Source: Acidobacteriota bacterium (GTDB lineage: Bacteria > Acidobacteriota > Vicinamibacteria > Vicinamibacterales > UBA8438). Taken from it: a stretch of 46,799 nucleotides of DNA. Below, in pieces: positions 16,029-26,900 of the stretch; within the stretch, counting starts at the first letter, position 1, and each line of letters opens with the position of its first letter. The translations under genes and the position numbers were made by a program. The DNA is taken from NCBI GenBank assembly GCA_015659035.1, contig DQNS01000134.1, forward strand, positions 1-46,799, in the 5' to 3' direction. Below the pieces are notes generated by a model. The model had not been told where the DNA came from and did no database searches. It was given only the letters and a program-made list of their open reading frames with translations.

Positions 16029-17705
16029 TTGCAAGCACAGGCACTGACCCTTCCGGTACAGCGGCACGGCCACACGGCTGTGGGCTGGTGGACACCCGAC
16101 GGGCGAGGTGCGCCCGAATTCGGTGAGGACGCGCTCACGAGAGCGGTCCAGCACGTGGCCGCGCCGGTGCGGCTGGTCGAGATAGACGGACAGCTGGGTG
16201 TCGCGCACGGAGGCACCGCCACGCTGGGGGCCAGTGGTGTGGCCGCGCGGGGCGCGCAGCGGCTCGTGGGTTACGCGCCGGTGCTCCGACCCGAGCAACT
16301 CGGCGATCCCGGGTTTCTCGCGAGCCATGGGTTGACCTATCCGTATGTGGCCGGGGCGATGGCCAACGGCGTCGGATCCGAGGAGCTCGTGGAGGCCATG
16401 GCCCGGGCGGGGATGGTCGGCTTCTTCGGTGCCGCCGGCTTGTCGCAAGGACGCATCGAGCTGGCCATCGAGCGCATCCAGCGCAACGTGGGCGACCGGC
16501 CCTATGGTTTCAATCTGATCCACACCCCGACCGAGCCACGGAGCGAAGCCGAGGTCGTCGAGCTCTACCTTCGCCGGAACGTCCGGCTGGTCAGCGCGTC
16601 CGCGTACATCGAGCTCACGCTCCCCCTGATCCGCTACCGGGTGGCCGGTATCTTCCGCGACACAGATGGCACCGTCATCACACCGAACAAGGTGATCGCC
16701 AAGGTGTCGAGGGTCGAGGTGGCCCGCAAGTTCTTCAGCCCGCCCCCGGCCCAGATGCTGAGGACCCTGGTGGACGGCGGGTTCATCACGCAGCGCCAGG
16801 CGGCGCTGGCGGCCGAGATCCCTGTGGCAGAGGACCTGACCGCCGAGGCGGATTCCGGGGGGCATACGGACAACCAGTCGGCGATTTCGCTGGTGCCAAC
16901 GATGCTGGCCGTGGCCGACGAAATGCAGACCCGCCATGGCTATCGGACCCCGTTGCGGCTCGGTGCCGCCGGCGGGATCTCCACCCCGGAGTCGACAGCG
17001 GCCGCCTTCGCCATGGGGGCGGCCTATGTTCTGACCGGGACCATCAATCAAGCCTGCGTGGAGGCGGGCACCTCCCAGGCGGTGCGCGAGATGCTCGCCC
17101 GCTCGAGCCAGGCCGACGTGACCATGGCCCCGGCCGCGGATATGTTCGAGATGGGCGTGCAGGTCCAGGTCCTCAAGTGGGGTACGATGTTTGCGGTTCG
17201 CGCCCGCAACCTGTACCGTTTGTACCGTGCGCACGTGTCGCTGGACGAGATTCCGGCTGCGTCACGGTTGATTCTGGAGCGAGATTACTTCCGCTCGACG
17301 TTGGCCGAGGCCTGGGCGAAGACACGGGACTACTTTGCCGCCCGCGACCCGGAGCAGGTGACCCGCGCAGAGACCGATCCGAAGCACCAGATGGCGCTGG
17401 TCTTCCGATCGTATCTCGGACAGGCGTCCCGCTGGGCGAACTCCGGCGAGGCATCGCGCAAGGGCGACTACCAGATCTGGTGCGGCCCGGCGATGGGGGC
17501 GTTCAACGAGTGGGCCCGAGGTTCGTGCCTCGAGTCTCCGGAGCGCCGTGACGTGGTGACGCTGGGCATGAACCTGCTCGTGGGCGCGGCAGCGCTTGCG
17601 CGGGTGGGCTGGCTGCGGGCGCAGGGTGTGCCGTTGCCGCGAGCGGCACGGCGGTTCGAGCCACGCGACCGGGCGGAACTTGCCGCCCTTCTTGCCTGCG
17701 AATGA
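16029..17705 (+). CDS. pfaD: PfaD-type trans-acting enoyl reductase of the PUFA-like synthase
   Basis: The 558-residue protein matches PfaD / PKS trans-enoyl reductases: an FMN TIM barrel of the nitronate monooxygenase type that reduces the enoyl intermediate during each full cycle of the synthase. Recognisable blocks are YPYVAGAMANGVGSEELVEA, MVGFFGAAGLSQGRIELAIE, RPYGFNLIHTPTEP, EADSGGHTDNQSAISLVPTM, LRLGAAGGISTPESTAAAFA and GAAYVLTGTINQACVEAGTS. The C-terminal helical part (KGDYQIWCGPAMGAFNEWAR) is also typical. The start is TTG at 16029; no ATG or GTG lies between it and the upstream in-frame stop at 15945. It opens the operon, 12 bp before pfaA, the same order as myxobacterial pfa1-pfa2-pfa3. 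Confidence 0.92.
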   Translation: MQAQALTLPVQRHGHTAVGWWTPDGRGAPEFGEDALTRAVQHVAAPVRLVEIDGQLGVAHGGTATLGASGVAARGAQRLVGYAPVLRPEQLGDPGFLASHGLTYPYVAGAMANGVGSEELVEAMARAGMVGFFGAAGLSQGRIELAIERIQRNVGDRPYGFNLIHTPTEPRSEAEVVELYLRRNVRLVSASAYIELTLPLIRYRVAGIFRDTDGTVITPNKVIAKVSRVEVARKFFSPPPAQMLRTLVDGGFITQRQAALAAEIPVAEDLTAEADSGGHTDNQSAISLVPTMLAVADEMQTRHGYRTPLRLGAAGGISTPESTAAAFAMGAAYVLTGTINQACVEAGTSQAVREMLARSSQADVTMAPAADMFEMGVQVQVLKWGTMFAVRARNLYRLYRAHVSLDEIPAASRLILERDYFRSTLAEAWAKTRDYFAARDPEQVTRAETDPKHQMALVFRSYLGQASRWANSGEASRKGDYQIWCGPAMGAFNEWARGSCLESPERRDVVTLGMNLLVGAAALARVGWLRAQGVPLPRAARRFEPRDRAELAALLACE

Positions 17706-17717
17706 GGAAGGCGGCAG

Positions 17718-20700
17718 TTGGCATCATCGGGACACAACGGACCGCCCAGGCAGACCCCCATCGCCATCATCGGCATGGGCTGCCTGTTTCCCCGGGCGAG
17801 CGGACTGAAGGCGTACTGGCGGCTGATCCGCACGTCGGAGGACGGCGTCACCGACGTTCCGGATACGCACTGGTCGCTTGACGACTACTTCGACCCCGAC
17901 CCCGGCCGCGCGGATCTGACCTACTGCCGCCGCGGCGCGTTTCTCTCGCCGACCGACTTCGATCCGACCGAGTTCGGCATCCCTCCCACCACGCTGGAGG
18001 CCACCGACACGGCGCAGCTCCTGGGGCTGGTCGTGGCCAAGGCCGCCCTGGAAGACGCGGGGTACGGCGCCGAGCGCGACTTCAACCGAGCGCGGACCAG
18101 TGTTCTGCTCGGTGTGACGGGGACGCAGGAGCTGGTCATCCCGCTGGGTGCGCGGCTGGGGCATCCGATGTGGCGCAGGGCGATGCGCGAGGCCGGCGTC
18201 TCCGAGACCGTCGCCCGGACCGTGATCGGCACGATGGCCGACGCCTACGTGCCCTGGCAAGAGAACTCCTTCCCCGGTCTGCTCGGCAACGTGGTGGCCG
18301 GGCGCATCGCCAATCGGCTCAATCTCAGGGGCACGAATTGCGTGGTGGATGCGGCGTGCGCGAGCTCGCTCAGTGCCGTCCACCTGGCCTTGCTCGAGCT
18401 GATGAGCGGCCGGACGGACATGGTCGTCTCCGGCGGCGTCGATACACTCAACGACATCTTCATGTTCATGTGCTTCAGCAAGACGCAGGCGCTCTCGCCG
18501 ACGGGCGACGCCAAGCCATTCGCCAAGGACGCCGACGGCACCGTGATCGGCGAGGGTGTGGGCATGGTCGTGCTGAAACGTCTGGAGGATGCCGAACGCG
18601 ACGGCGACCGCATCTATGCGGTGATTCGCGGTATCGGCACCTCGAGCGACGGGCGATCGCAGAGCATCTACGCCCCCCGCGCGGCCGGGCAGACCGAGGC
18701 CCTCCGCGACGCCTACGAGGTGAGCGGCATCGACCCGGCCACCGTGCAGCTGGTGGAGGCCCACGGGACCGGCACGACGGTCGGCGACGCCGTCGAGTTC
18801 GACGCGCTCAAGACCGTCTATTCTGCGGCGCAGTCAGACCGGACCTGGTGCGCGCTCGGATCGGTCAAGTCGCAGATCGGGCACACCAAGGCCGCCGCCG
18901 GTGCCGCCGGACTGATCAAGGCGGCGCTCGCCCTGCACCACAAGGTGCTGCCGGCGACGATCAAGGTCGGCGAGCCCAATCCCACCCTCGACATCGACGC
19001 CAGCCCCTTCTATCTCAACACAGAGACCCGGCCGTGGCTCTGCGCGAACAGCCAGCCCCGTCGATCGAGCGTCAGCGCGTTCGGCTTCGGCGGGAGTAAT
19101 TTCCACGCCGTGCTCGAGGAGCACACCGGCGCGCCCACGGACGCGGCCTGGGACGGCTCAACGCAACTCATCGCGTTGTCCGCCGACACCATCGAGCAGC
19201 TGAGGGACCGGCTCGGCCAGTGGCACGCATTCATCGATGAGGCACCCACGCCCGATGCATTGGCGTTCCGTGCCCTGGCATCCCGGCGAACGTTCTCGCC
19301 CCGTCACGCGCTCCGCCTTGTGCTTGTCATTGAATCCGGTGCCGACCCGGCCACGCGCTTCGGGGACGCAACCGCGGCGATGGCGGCAAAGGGGCACGAG
19401 CAGTCGTGGAGTCTGCCGAACGTGTTCTTCGGCGGCCCGCAGCGGCCCGGCCGGCTCGCGTTCCTGTTCCCGGGCCAGGCCAGCCAGTACGTGGGCATGG
19501 GCCGGGAACTGACGTGCATCTTCCCGGAGGCGCGCGAGGCCATCTCCCAGGCGGACGAGGACGCGATAGCCAGTTCCGCGGCGCGTCCGAGCGACCGCAT
19601 CTTTCCGCATCCGGTCTTTGACGAGCGAGCCCGGGCCGAGCAACAGGCAGCGCTTACCCGGACCGATGTCGCCCAGCCGGCGCTCGGGGCGGTGAGTCTG
19701 GCGATGTTGCGGGTCTTACAGCGATTCGGTGTCTGCCCTGACTGCACGGCCGGCCACAGCTACGGTGAGCTCGTTGCCCTCCGTGCCGCCGATCGAATCG
19801 ATGACGACGGCTTGCGGCGACTCTCCAGGCTACGCGGCCGACTGATGGCCGAGGGCACGGGCGACCCCGGCACGATGGTCGCGGTGCAGGCGCCGCTGAG
19901 GGAGCTGGACCGCATGCTCGCCGACGAAGGCATCGATGTAGAGCTGGCCAATCGCAACAGCCCGTCGCAGGGGGCGCTGTCGGGCACGCGGGACGCCATC
20001 GACCGTGCGGTGCGGGCGTGCACGTCGCGCGGTTGGCGGACCACGCCGTTACAGGTCGCCGCGGGGTTCCACAGCACGCTGATGGTCGACGCCGGAGCAC
20101 GCTTCCGGCAAGCGCTCGACGACGTTGCGTTTTCCGGCGGGTCGCGACCCGTCTACGCCAACTGCACGGCGGAACCCTACGCCGATGACACCGACACGGT
20201 GCGCGACACGCTAGCCCGTCAGCTGGTCAGCCCGGTCGACTTCGTCACCGAGCTCGAGAATCTCCATGCCGCCGGCGTGCGTACGTTCGTCGAGGTCGGC
20301 CCCCGCAGCATCCTGACCGGCCTGGTGCGTGCGACGCTCGGCGACCGGCCGCACGCGGCCATGGCTCTGGACGCCGCAGGCGGACGGGGCTCCGGCATGA
20401 GGGACCTGGCCCGCGTGCTGGCACGATTGGGCGCACTGGGTCATCCCGTTGACCTGTCGGCCTGGGAGCCGCACTGCCCCGAGCCCCGCCGACCGAAGAT
20501 GGTGGTGCCGCTGCTGGGAACGAACTATCGATCACCACGGCACATCGCCCTTGAGGCAGCACCCGCACCGACCGTGTCGAAGACTGATGGACACCCCGAG
20601 GTGAGCAGGCACGCTACGCACAACGGCCATGCATCTCGAGTCACGGGGCCCGCGAGCGCCCCACAGCCCGCACCGCCCCCGTCCGTACACGCGGCACCGG

Positions 20701-23700
20701 TCGCACCGGATCCCGTGCCCCCGCACGCCGCGCCGACCGACTTGGCCGGCGCCCTGCAGGTCGTGCAGGAAGGCCTGCGGGCGATGCAGGCCCTCCAGCA
20801 ACAGACTGCCGAGGCGCATCAGCGGTTTCTCGAAGGGCAGGAGTTGGCGCACAAGACCGTTCAGATGGTCATGGAGACCCAGCAACGGCTCGTCGCGGGC
20901 AGCCTGGGCATGCCGGTCGCCGCCCATCCGGTGATGCCGACCTCGGTGACCGCGCCAACCGCCGCGCCACACCTGGAGACCGCCGCGCCGGCGATGCCCC
21001 CGGTCCCAGTTGCGCGACCGGCCGCACCCGTGGGGCCCCCCGCGCCTGCGGCGACCCCGCTGCCGCCGGCTCCGCAGGACGAAGTCCCGGTTGATCCGGT
21101 TGACCTGCGTGACCCGCGTGACCGTGACATGGTCGAGCCGCCCGCGCCGGCAGCAGTCCGTGCCGTCGGCAGTGACGCGGCAGCCAGCGGCGGCGCGACC
21201 GTAGCCGAAGACACCCTGCTGGACGTGGTGGCGGAGCTGACCGGCTACCCGATCGAAATGCTGAACCTCGACATGGACCTCGAGGCCGATCTCGGGATCG
21301 ACTCCATCAAGCGTCTCGAGATTCTGGCCGGGGTGCAGACGCGGCTTCCCGAGATGCCGGCGGTCGACTCCACGTATGTCGGCAGCCTGCGAACGTTGCG
21401 CAACATCATCGACTACATGAGGACGACCGACGGCCCGGCTGGTGCGCCTCAGCCCACTTCGCCGGCGTCCATTGAGGCACCGACGTGCGCCCCGATCGCA
21501 CCGTGCAGTGCCGAGCACCGCCTGACGAGTCGGGACCAACCAGATGCGCCGTTCACGCCGCTCGACCGCCGCGTGTTGCGAGCCGTCGAGTTGGGGGCCG
21601 TCTCCCCTGGGGGTCGGGTCGAGCTCTCCGACGGACGCGAGGTGTGGATCGTCGACGACGGTACCAGGCTGCCGCAGGCGTTGTGCAATCAGTTCGCCAC
21701 TCAGGGCCGGACTGCACGCGTGGTACCCGCCGACATCGCGACCAAAAGCAACGGCATCGCGGGCCTCGCGCGCATCGGTGGTCTCGTCGTGCTCGCGCGT
21801 CCCGACCCGACGGCCGACCCGATCTGGAGTGAAGCATCCGAGCAGCGGCTCAAGCACGCGTTCACACTGACCAAGCGGGTCGGCCCGATGTTGCGAAAAG
21901 CGGCGGCCGGAGGGGGGGCACTGTTCGCCACCGTTTCCCGCATGGACGGCGCGTTCGGATTGACCGGTGGTGCGTTCGATGCCGTGCAGGGCGGTCTGGC
22001 CGGGCTGACGAAAACCGTCGCACGGGAGTGGCCGGCGTTGCGATGCACGGCTCTGGACGTGTCCGCATCCTGGAGCGACAGCGACCAGGTTGCCGCAGCG
22101 ATCATGCGTGAGTTGACCGCCGCCGGCCCCATCGAGGTCGGGCTGGACGGGCGCGTTCGTCGCGGTCTTGAGACGGTGTCGGCCGCGATCACGAACGGAC
22201 GTTCACGACTCGGCCCCGGCGATGTGGTGGTCCTCACCGGCGGGGCACGTGGCGTGACGGCCGAGGTCGCCTGCGCGCTCGCGGCCGAGAGCCAATCGAC
22301 TCTCGTGCTGCTGGGGCGATCGCCTGCGCCGGAGCGGGAACCGACCTGGCTGGCCGGCGTGACCGGTGAGGCTGACATGAAGCGCGCGCTGCTCGAGCAT
22401 GGGTTTGAGGGACGCAGCACGCCGACGCCGACCGACCTGGAAGCCGCGTATCGACGGCACGTGGCCAATCGCGAAGTCACCAACACGGTGGCCCGTATCG
22501 ATCGCGCCGGGGCCCACGCGGTGTATCGCTCCGTGGACGTGCGCGATGGGGCGGCCGTCGCCACGGCGTTCGCCGAGATTCACGACAGCTTCGGCCCGGT
22601 CACCGGTCTGATTCACGCCGCGGGTGTGCTCGAGGATCGCTGGATTGACGACAAGACTGTGGACCAGTTCGAGCGCGTCTTCGATACGAAGGTGGCGGGC
22701 TTGCGACACCTGCTCGAAGCGGTCGAGCCCGACGAGCTTGGGTTCCTTGCCCTGTTCTCCTCGGTGACCGGACGTGTCGGCCGGCAGGGTCAGGTCGACT
22801 ACGCCATGGCCAACGAGGTGCTCAACAAGGTGGCTCAGCGTCAGGCCGCGTTGCGTCCGTCTTGCCGCGTGGTGTCGATCGACTGGGGACCGTGGGACGG
22901 CGGCATGGTGACCCCCGCGCTCAAGCGCGACTTCACCCGTGCGGGGATCGGTATGATTCCGCTCGACGCGGGTGCCCGCTGCCTGATCGACGAGCTGGCG
23001 TGCGCCGATACCGGCGCGGCCGAGATCGTGATCGGTGATGCCCTGTCGGAGTCGCCGGCGGGCGGTATCGATCGGCCCACGCCCGCGGCGTCCCCCACGC
23101 AGCCGGATCTGTTCCCGGCGTTCGCACGTCGGGTGGACCTCGACCGGCACCCGTTCCTGCTCTCGCACGTGATCGGCGGGTATCCCGTTCTTCCAATAGC
23201 CATCATGCAGGAGTGGCTCGGTCACGCGGCGTTGCACCTCAACCCGGGGTTGGTCCTGGTCGGGTTCGACGAGGTCCGCGTGCTCAAGGGCGTGATTCTG
23301 AACAACGGCCCGCGCGACCTGCGAGCGGTCGCGTCCAAGATTCGGCGCACCGGCGATGTCTTCGAGATCGATGTCGAACTGCGAAGTGGGCCGGACGACG
23401 ACCCGACCGCTCACGCTCGGGCCCGCGCCATCCTGGCGACCACGCTGCCGACGCCACCGGGCTACTCGCGTCCCGCCCACCTCGACGAGCACGACTACCG
23501 ACGCGGGATCGACGCGGCGTACCGCGACGTGCTCTTCCACGGTCCGCACTTTCACGGAATCGAGCGCATCGATGGGTACTCGTCGCAGGGGATCATTGCC
23601 CGCGTGCGGTTGGCCCCGGCTCCGGCGGACTGGATGGACGACCCGCTCCGTAGCGCGTGGCTGGGCGATCCGCTCGTCATCGATGCCGGACTCCAGATGG

Positions 23701-23969
23701 GTATCCTCTGGTGTTACGAGGAGCTGGGTTCCGTGTCGCTTCCGACCCATGGGGCTCGCTATCGGCAGTACACCGCGACCTTCCCCAGCGACGGCATCGT
23801 CGCGACCCTGGAGGTTCGGGAACGGAGCACCCACCGCGTAACCGCGGATATCACGTTCCTCGACACGGGCGGCACCGTGGTCGCGCAGATGGAGGGGTAC
23901 GCATGGACCGTGGACCCGTCCTTGGGCGAGGCGTTCGGCCGCGAGCAGCTCCACGCCGCCGGGCCGTGA
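17718..23969 (+). CDS. pfaA: PfaA-like iterative PUFA/polyketide synthase: KS-AT-ACP-KR-DH
   Basis: The 2083-residue megasynthase has these domains in order. KS, ~14-465: C214 in DAACASSLSA, H349 in EAHGTGT, H389 in IGHTKAAAG. AT, ~580-880: FPGQASQY, S681 in GHSYGE. A Pro/Ala linker with a helical segment rich in Gln (~1008-1060). One ACP, ~1160-1235: S1196 in LGIDSIKRLEIL. KR, ~1495-1760: TGGARGVTAEVA, with active-site FSSVTGRVGRQGQVDYAMAN. PKS-type DH, ~1795-2070: HVIGGYPVLP (HxxxGxxxxP), with the aspartate of VIDAGLQMG. All catalytic residues are present. The PfaA order is kept, but classical PfaA carries five to nine tandem ACPs and this has one. The start is TTG with GAGGAAGG upstream; the stop overlaps the next start (GTGA). 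It needs a phosphopantetheinyl transferase, which is not in the window. Confidence 0.93.
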   Translation: MASSGHNGPPRQTPIAIIGMGCLFPRASGLKAYWRLIRTSEDGVTDVPDTHWSLDDYFDPDPGRADLTYCRRGAFLSPTDFDPTEFGIPPTTLEATDTAQLLGLVVAKAALEDAGYGAERDFNRARTSVLLGVTGTQELVIPLGARLGHPMWRRAMREAGVSETVARTVIGTMADAYVPWQENSFPGLLGNVVAGRIANRLNLRGTNCVVDAACASSLSAVHLALLELMSGRTDMVVSGGVDTLNDIFMFMCFSKTQALSPTGDAKPFAKDADGTVIGEGVGMVVLKRLEDAERDGDRIYAVIRGIGTSSDGRSQSIYAPRAAGQTEALRDAYEVSGIDPATVQLVEAHGTGTTVGDAVEFDALKTVYSAAQSDRTWCALGSVKSQIGHTKAAAGAAGLIKAALALHHKVLPATIKVGEPNPTLDIDASPFYLNTETRPWLCANSQPRRSSVSAFGFGGSNFHAVLEEHTGAPTDAAWDGSTQLIALSADTIEQLRDRLGQWHAFIDEAPTPDALAFRALASRRTFSPRHALRLVLVIESGADPATRFGDATAAMAAKGHEQSWSLPNVFFGGPQRPGRLAFLFPGQASQYVGMGRELTCIFPEAREAISQADEDAIASSAARPSDRIFPHPVFDERARAEQQAALTRTDVAQPALGAVSLAMLRVLQRFGVCPDCTAGHSYGELVALRAADRIDDDGLRRLSRLRGRLMAEGTGDPGTMVAVQAPLRELDRMLADEGIDVELANRNSPSQGALSGTRDAIDRAVRACTSRGWRTTPLQVAAGFHSTLMVDAGARFRQALDDVAFSGGSRPVYANCTAEPYADDTDTVRDTLARQLVSPVDFVTELENLHAAGVRTFVEVGPRSILTGLVRATLGDRPHAAMALDAAGGRGSGMRDLARVLARLGALGHPVDLSAWEPHCPEPRRPKMVVPLLGTNYRSPRHIALEAAPAPTVSKTDGHPEVSRHATHNGHASRVTGPASAPQPAPPPSVHAAPVAPDPVPPHAAPTDLAGALQVVQEGLRAMQALQQQTAEAHQRFLEGQELAHKTVQMVMETQQRLVAGSLGMPVAAHPVMPTSVTAPTAAPHLETAAPAMPPVPVARPAAPVGPPAPAATPLPPAPQDEVPVDPVDLRDPRDRDMVEPPAPAAVRAVGSDAAASGGATVAEDTLLDVVAELTGYPIEMLNLDMDLEADLGIDSIKRLEILAGVQTRLPEMPAVDSTYVGSLRTLRNIIDYMRTTDGPAGAPQPTSPASIEAPTCAPIAPCSAEHRLTSRDQPDAPFTPLDRRVLRAVELGAVSPGGRVELSDGREVWIVDDGTRLPQALCNQFATQGRTARVVPADIATKSNGIAGLARIGGLVVLARPDPTADPIWSEASEQRLKHAFTLTKRVGPMLRKAAAGGGALFATVSRMDGAFGLTGGAFDAVQGGLAGLTKTVAREWPALRCTALDVSASWSDSDQVAAAIMRELTAAGPIEVGLDGRVRRGLETVSAAITNGRSRLGPGDVVVLTGGARGVTAEVACALAAESQSTLVLLGRSPAPEREPTWLAGVTGEADMKRALLEHGFEGRSTPTPTDLEAAYRRHVANREVTNTVARIDRAGAHAVYRSVDVRDGAAVATAFAEIHDSFGPVTGLIHAAGVLEDRWIDDKTVDQFERVFDTKVAGLRHLLEAVEPDELGFLALFSSVTGRVGRQGQVDYAMANEVLNKVAQRQAALRPSCRVVSIDWGPWDGGMVTPALKRDFTRAGIGMIPLDAGARCLIDELACADTGAAEIVIGDALSESPAGGIDRPTPAASPTQPDLFPAFARRVDLDRHPFLLSHVIGGYPVLPIAIMQEWLGHAALHLNPGLVLVGFDEVRVLKGVILNNGPRDLRAVASKIRRTGDVFEIDVELRSGPDDDPTAHARARAILATTLPTPPGYSRPAHLDEHDYRRGIDAAYRDVLFHGPHFHGIERIDGYSSQGIIARVRLAPAPADWMDDPLRSAWLGDPLVIDAGLQMGILWCYEELGSVSLPTHGARYRQYTATFPSDGIVATLEVRERSTHRVTADITFLDTGGTVVAQMEGYAWTVDPSLGEAFGREQLHAAGP

Positions 23970-26900
23970 ACGGGGACACGACCCCATCGCCGATCGCCGT
24001 GGTCGGGCTCGGCGGGCTGTTTCCGCAAGCACCCGACCTCGACACCTTCCAGCACAACATCCAGGCCCGGATCGACGCCTCGCGGGCAGTCCCGCCCGGG
24101 CGGTGGGTTCTCGACCCGCAGGACGCGTACGATCCGGTCCTCGCGTTGGACAGGGTCTACTCGACGCACGCCTGCGTCGTGGACGGTTTCACGTTCGACC
24201 CGGGCGGTCTGCAGCTGGACGCCGACACGCTGCGCGGATTGGACCCGCTCTACGAGATGGTCCTACACGTCGGCCGCCAGGCCTTCGATGACGCGGCGAC
24301 CGGCACGTTGGATCGCCGGCGCGTCGGCGTGACGCTGGCGGCGATCGCCTTGCCGACCGACGGGTCGTCTACCATCACCCGCGAGGTGCTGGGCCGGGCG
24401 TTCGAAGCCACACTGCTCGGAGCCATCGGCACAGCGGGCACGTCCGGCACCGAGACACAGCGCGCCGTGGCGTTGTCGTCGCCGCTCAATGCGCACGTGA
24501 CGGCGCGGCCCGCCAGCCTGCTGGCCCAGGCGTTGGGGCTGGGCGGCGGAAGCTGCACGCTCGATGCGGCGTGCGCGTCGAGTCTGTGTGCCGTGAAACT
24601 CGCCTGTGACGAGTTGCGGGCCGGCCGCACCGACGCCATGCTCGCCGGCGGCGTGTCTCGACCCGACAGCCTCTACACGCAGATGGGGTTCTGCCAGTTG
24701 CGGGCGCTGTCGCCGTCGGGTGTGTGCCGGCCGTTCGACGCCGACGCCGATGGACTCGTGGTCGGCGAGGGTGCGGGCATCGTGGTGCTCAAGCGTCTGG
24801 ACGACGCGCGTCGTGACGGCGACACCATCTACGGCGTGATTCGCGGCATCGGCCTGTCCAACGACATTGCAGGGAGCCTGCTGGCGGCGGATTCCGAAGG
24901 CCAGCTGCGGGCCATGCGCGAGGCCTATCGCCAGGCCGGGTGGGTGCCCGAGGACGTCGATCTCATCGAGTGCCACGGAACCGGTACGCCGCTCGGCGAC
25001 AGTGTCGAGCTCGAGAGCCTGCGCGCGTTGTGGCACCAGTCCCACTGGCGTCCGGGCCAGTGCGCACTCGGTTCGGTGAAGTCCAACATCGGACACCTGC
25101 TGACGGCCGCGGGAGCGGCCGGGCTGATCAAGACGCTGTTGGCGATGCGTGACAAGCAGTTGCCACCGTCGGCCAACTTCGACCGCGCATCGAGGGGGAC
25201 CGAGCTGGACGTTGTCCAGAGCCCGTTCCGCGTACAGACCGACGTGTGGCCGTGGGAGCGCCGCGACGCACACACGCCGCGCCGCGCTGCGGTCAGTGCG
25301 TTCGGCTTCGGCGGAATCAACGCGCACCTCCTTGTAGAGGAGGTCGAGGAAGCGGAGTGGGACACCACCCCGTCACAGGCGGGGAACACGACATCCTCCC
25401 TGGGCGTCGTGCACGACACGCACGATGGGGCACCGCCGGTCGCCATCGTGGGCATGGACGCGCACTTCGGTCGCCTCGACTCGCTCCGGGCGTTCCAGGA
25501 AGCGGTGCTCAGGGGCGACTCGGCGATCGTGCCGCCGCCGGAGACGCGATGGCGAGGGTGCGAAGACCTTGCTCATGCCGCCTGGGGCGACCGGCGACCG
25601 CCCGGTGCGTACATCGCCGCGGCATCCGTCGCGGTTGGTGCGTTTCGTCTCCCGCCGAACGAGATTCCAGAGACCCTCCCGCAGCAGCTAATCATGCTCC
25701 AGTCGGTTGCTCGGGCGCTGACGGACGCCGGGCGGCCGCAGCCGGATGCGGCCGTACGGACGGGCGTGATCATCGGCATGGGCCTCGATCTCAACACCAC
25801 CAACTTCCATCATCGCTGGGCCCTGCTCGGGCAGGCCCGGCAGTGGGCCCATTCGCTGGGGCTGCAACTCGACGACCAGCGGCTCGACGAGTGGATCGCC
25901 ACACTTCGGGAGGAATCCGGCCCGGCATTGACACCCGGACGCGTCCTCGGCGCCCTGGGGAACGTCATTGCCAGCCGTATCGCCCGCGAGTTTGCGTTCG
26001 GCGGGCCAAGCTTCGCGATCTCGGCCGAGGAAGCGTCCGGGATTCGCGCCCTGGACGTCGGTGTGCGGGCGTTGCACCACCACGACATGGACACGGTCGT
26101 CGTGGGCGCAGTCGACCTGCCCGGTGACGTGCGGGCGATGCTGGCGACGCACGCGGTCCGGCCATTCTCACAGCGCGGCGAGGTGCGGCCGTTCGACGCG
26201 GCCGCGGATGGCACCCTCGTCGGCGAGGGAGCCGCCACGCTCGTGCTCAAGCGGCTCCCGGACGCCCTCGCCTCGGGAGACCGGATCTATGCCGTCATCC
26301 GCGGTCTCGGGTTCGCCGGGGGGACGGCGCTGGTCCCCGACGCCGAGACCTACGCACGTGCACTCGAACGAGCCTACGCGGACGCCAACCTTGCGCCGGG
26401 ACGCGTGAGCTACCTGGAAACTCACGGCAGCGGTGACCCCCGCGAGGATCGTGTCGAGGCCGAGGCGCTGTCGGCGTTCTTTGGCCACGACGACAGCGCG
26501 CCCTGCGCGATCGGCTCGGCCAAACCGACCATCGGCCACACCGGTGCGGCGGCCGGGCTCGCGTCCGTGGTCAAGACTGCCATATGCCTGTACCAGGAAA
26601 CGATCCCGCCGCTCGGCGGATTCGAGCGGCCGAGCGCACCGGACGCATGGCGCGGGAGCCCGTTTCACATGCCGATCCGTCCTCACGCGTGGCTGCGTGA
26701 CCGTGCCGACGGACCCCGCTGTGCGGGCGTCTGCGTGATGACGTTCGACGGCGGATGCGCCCATGTCGTGCTGGAGGGGGTCGAGCGCCAGGCCGACGCC
26801 CATGCCGTCGAGCGCGCCCAGCCGTTGGGCAGTAGAGATCAGGCGCTCTTCGGCGTGTGCGGCCGCGACTCGGCCGAGCTCCTGGCGGGCCTGGCCGCGT

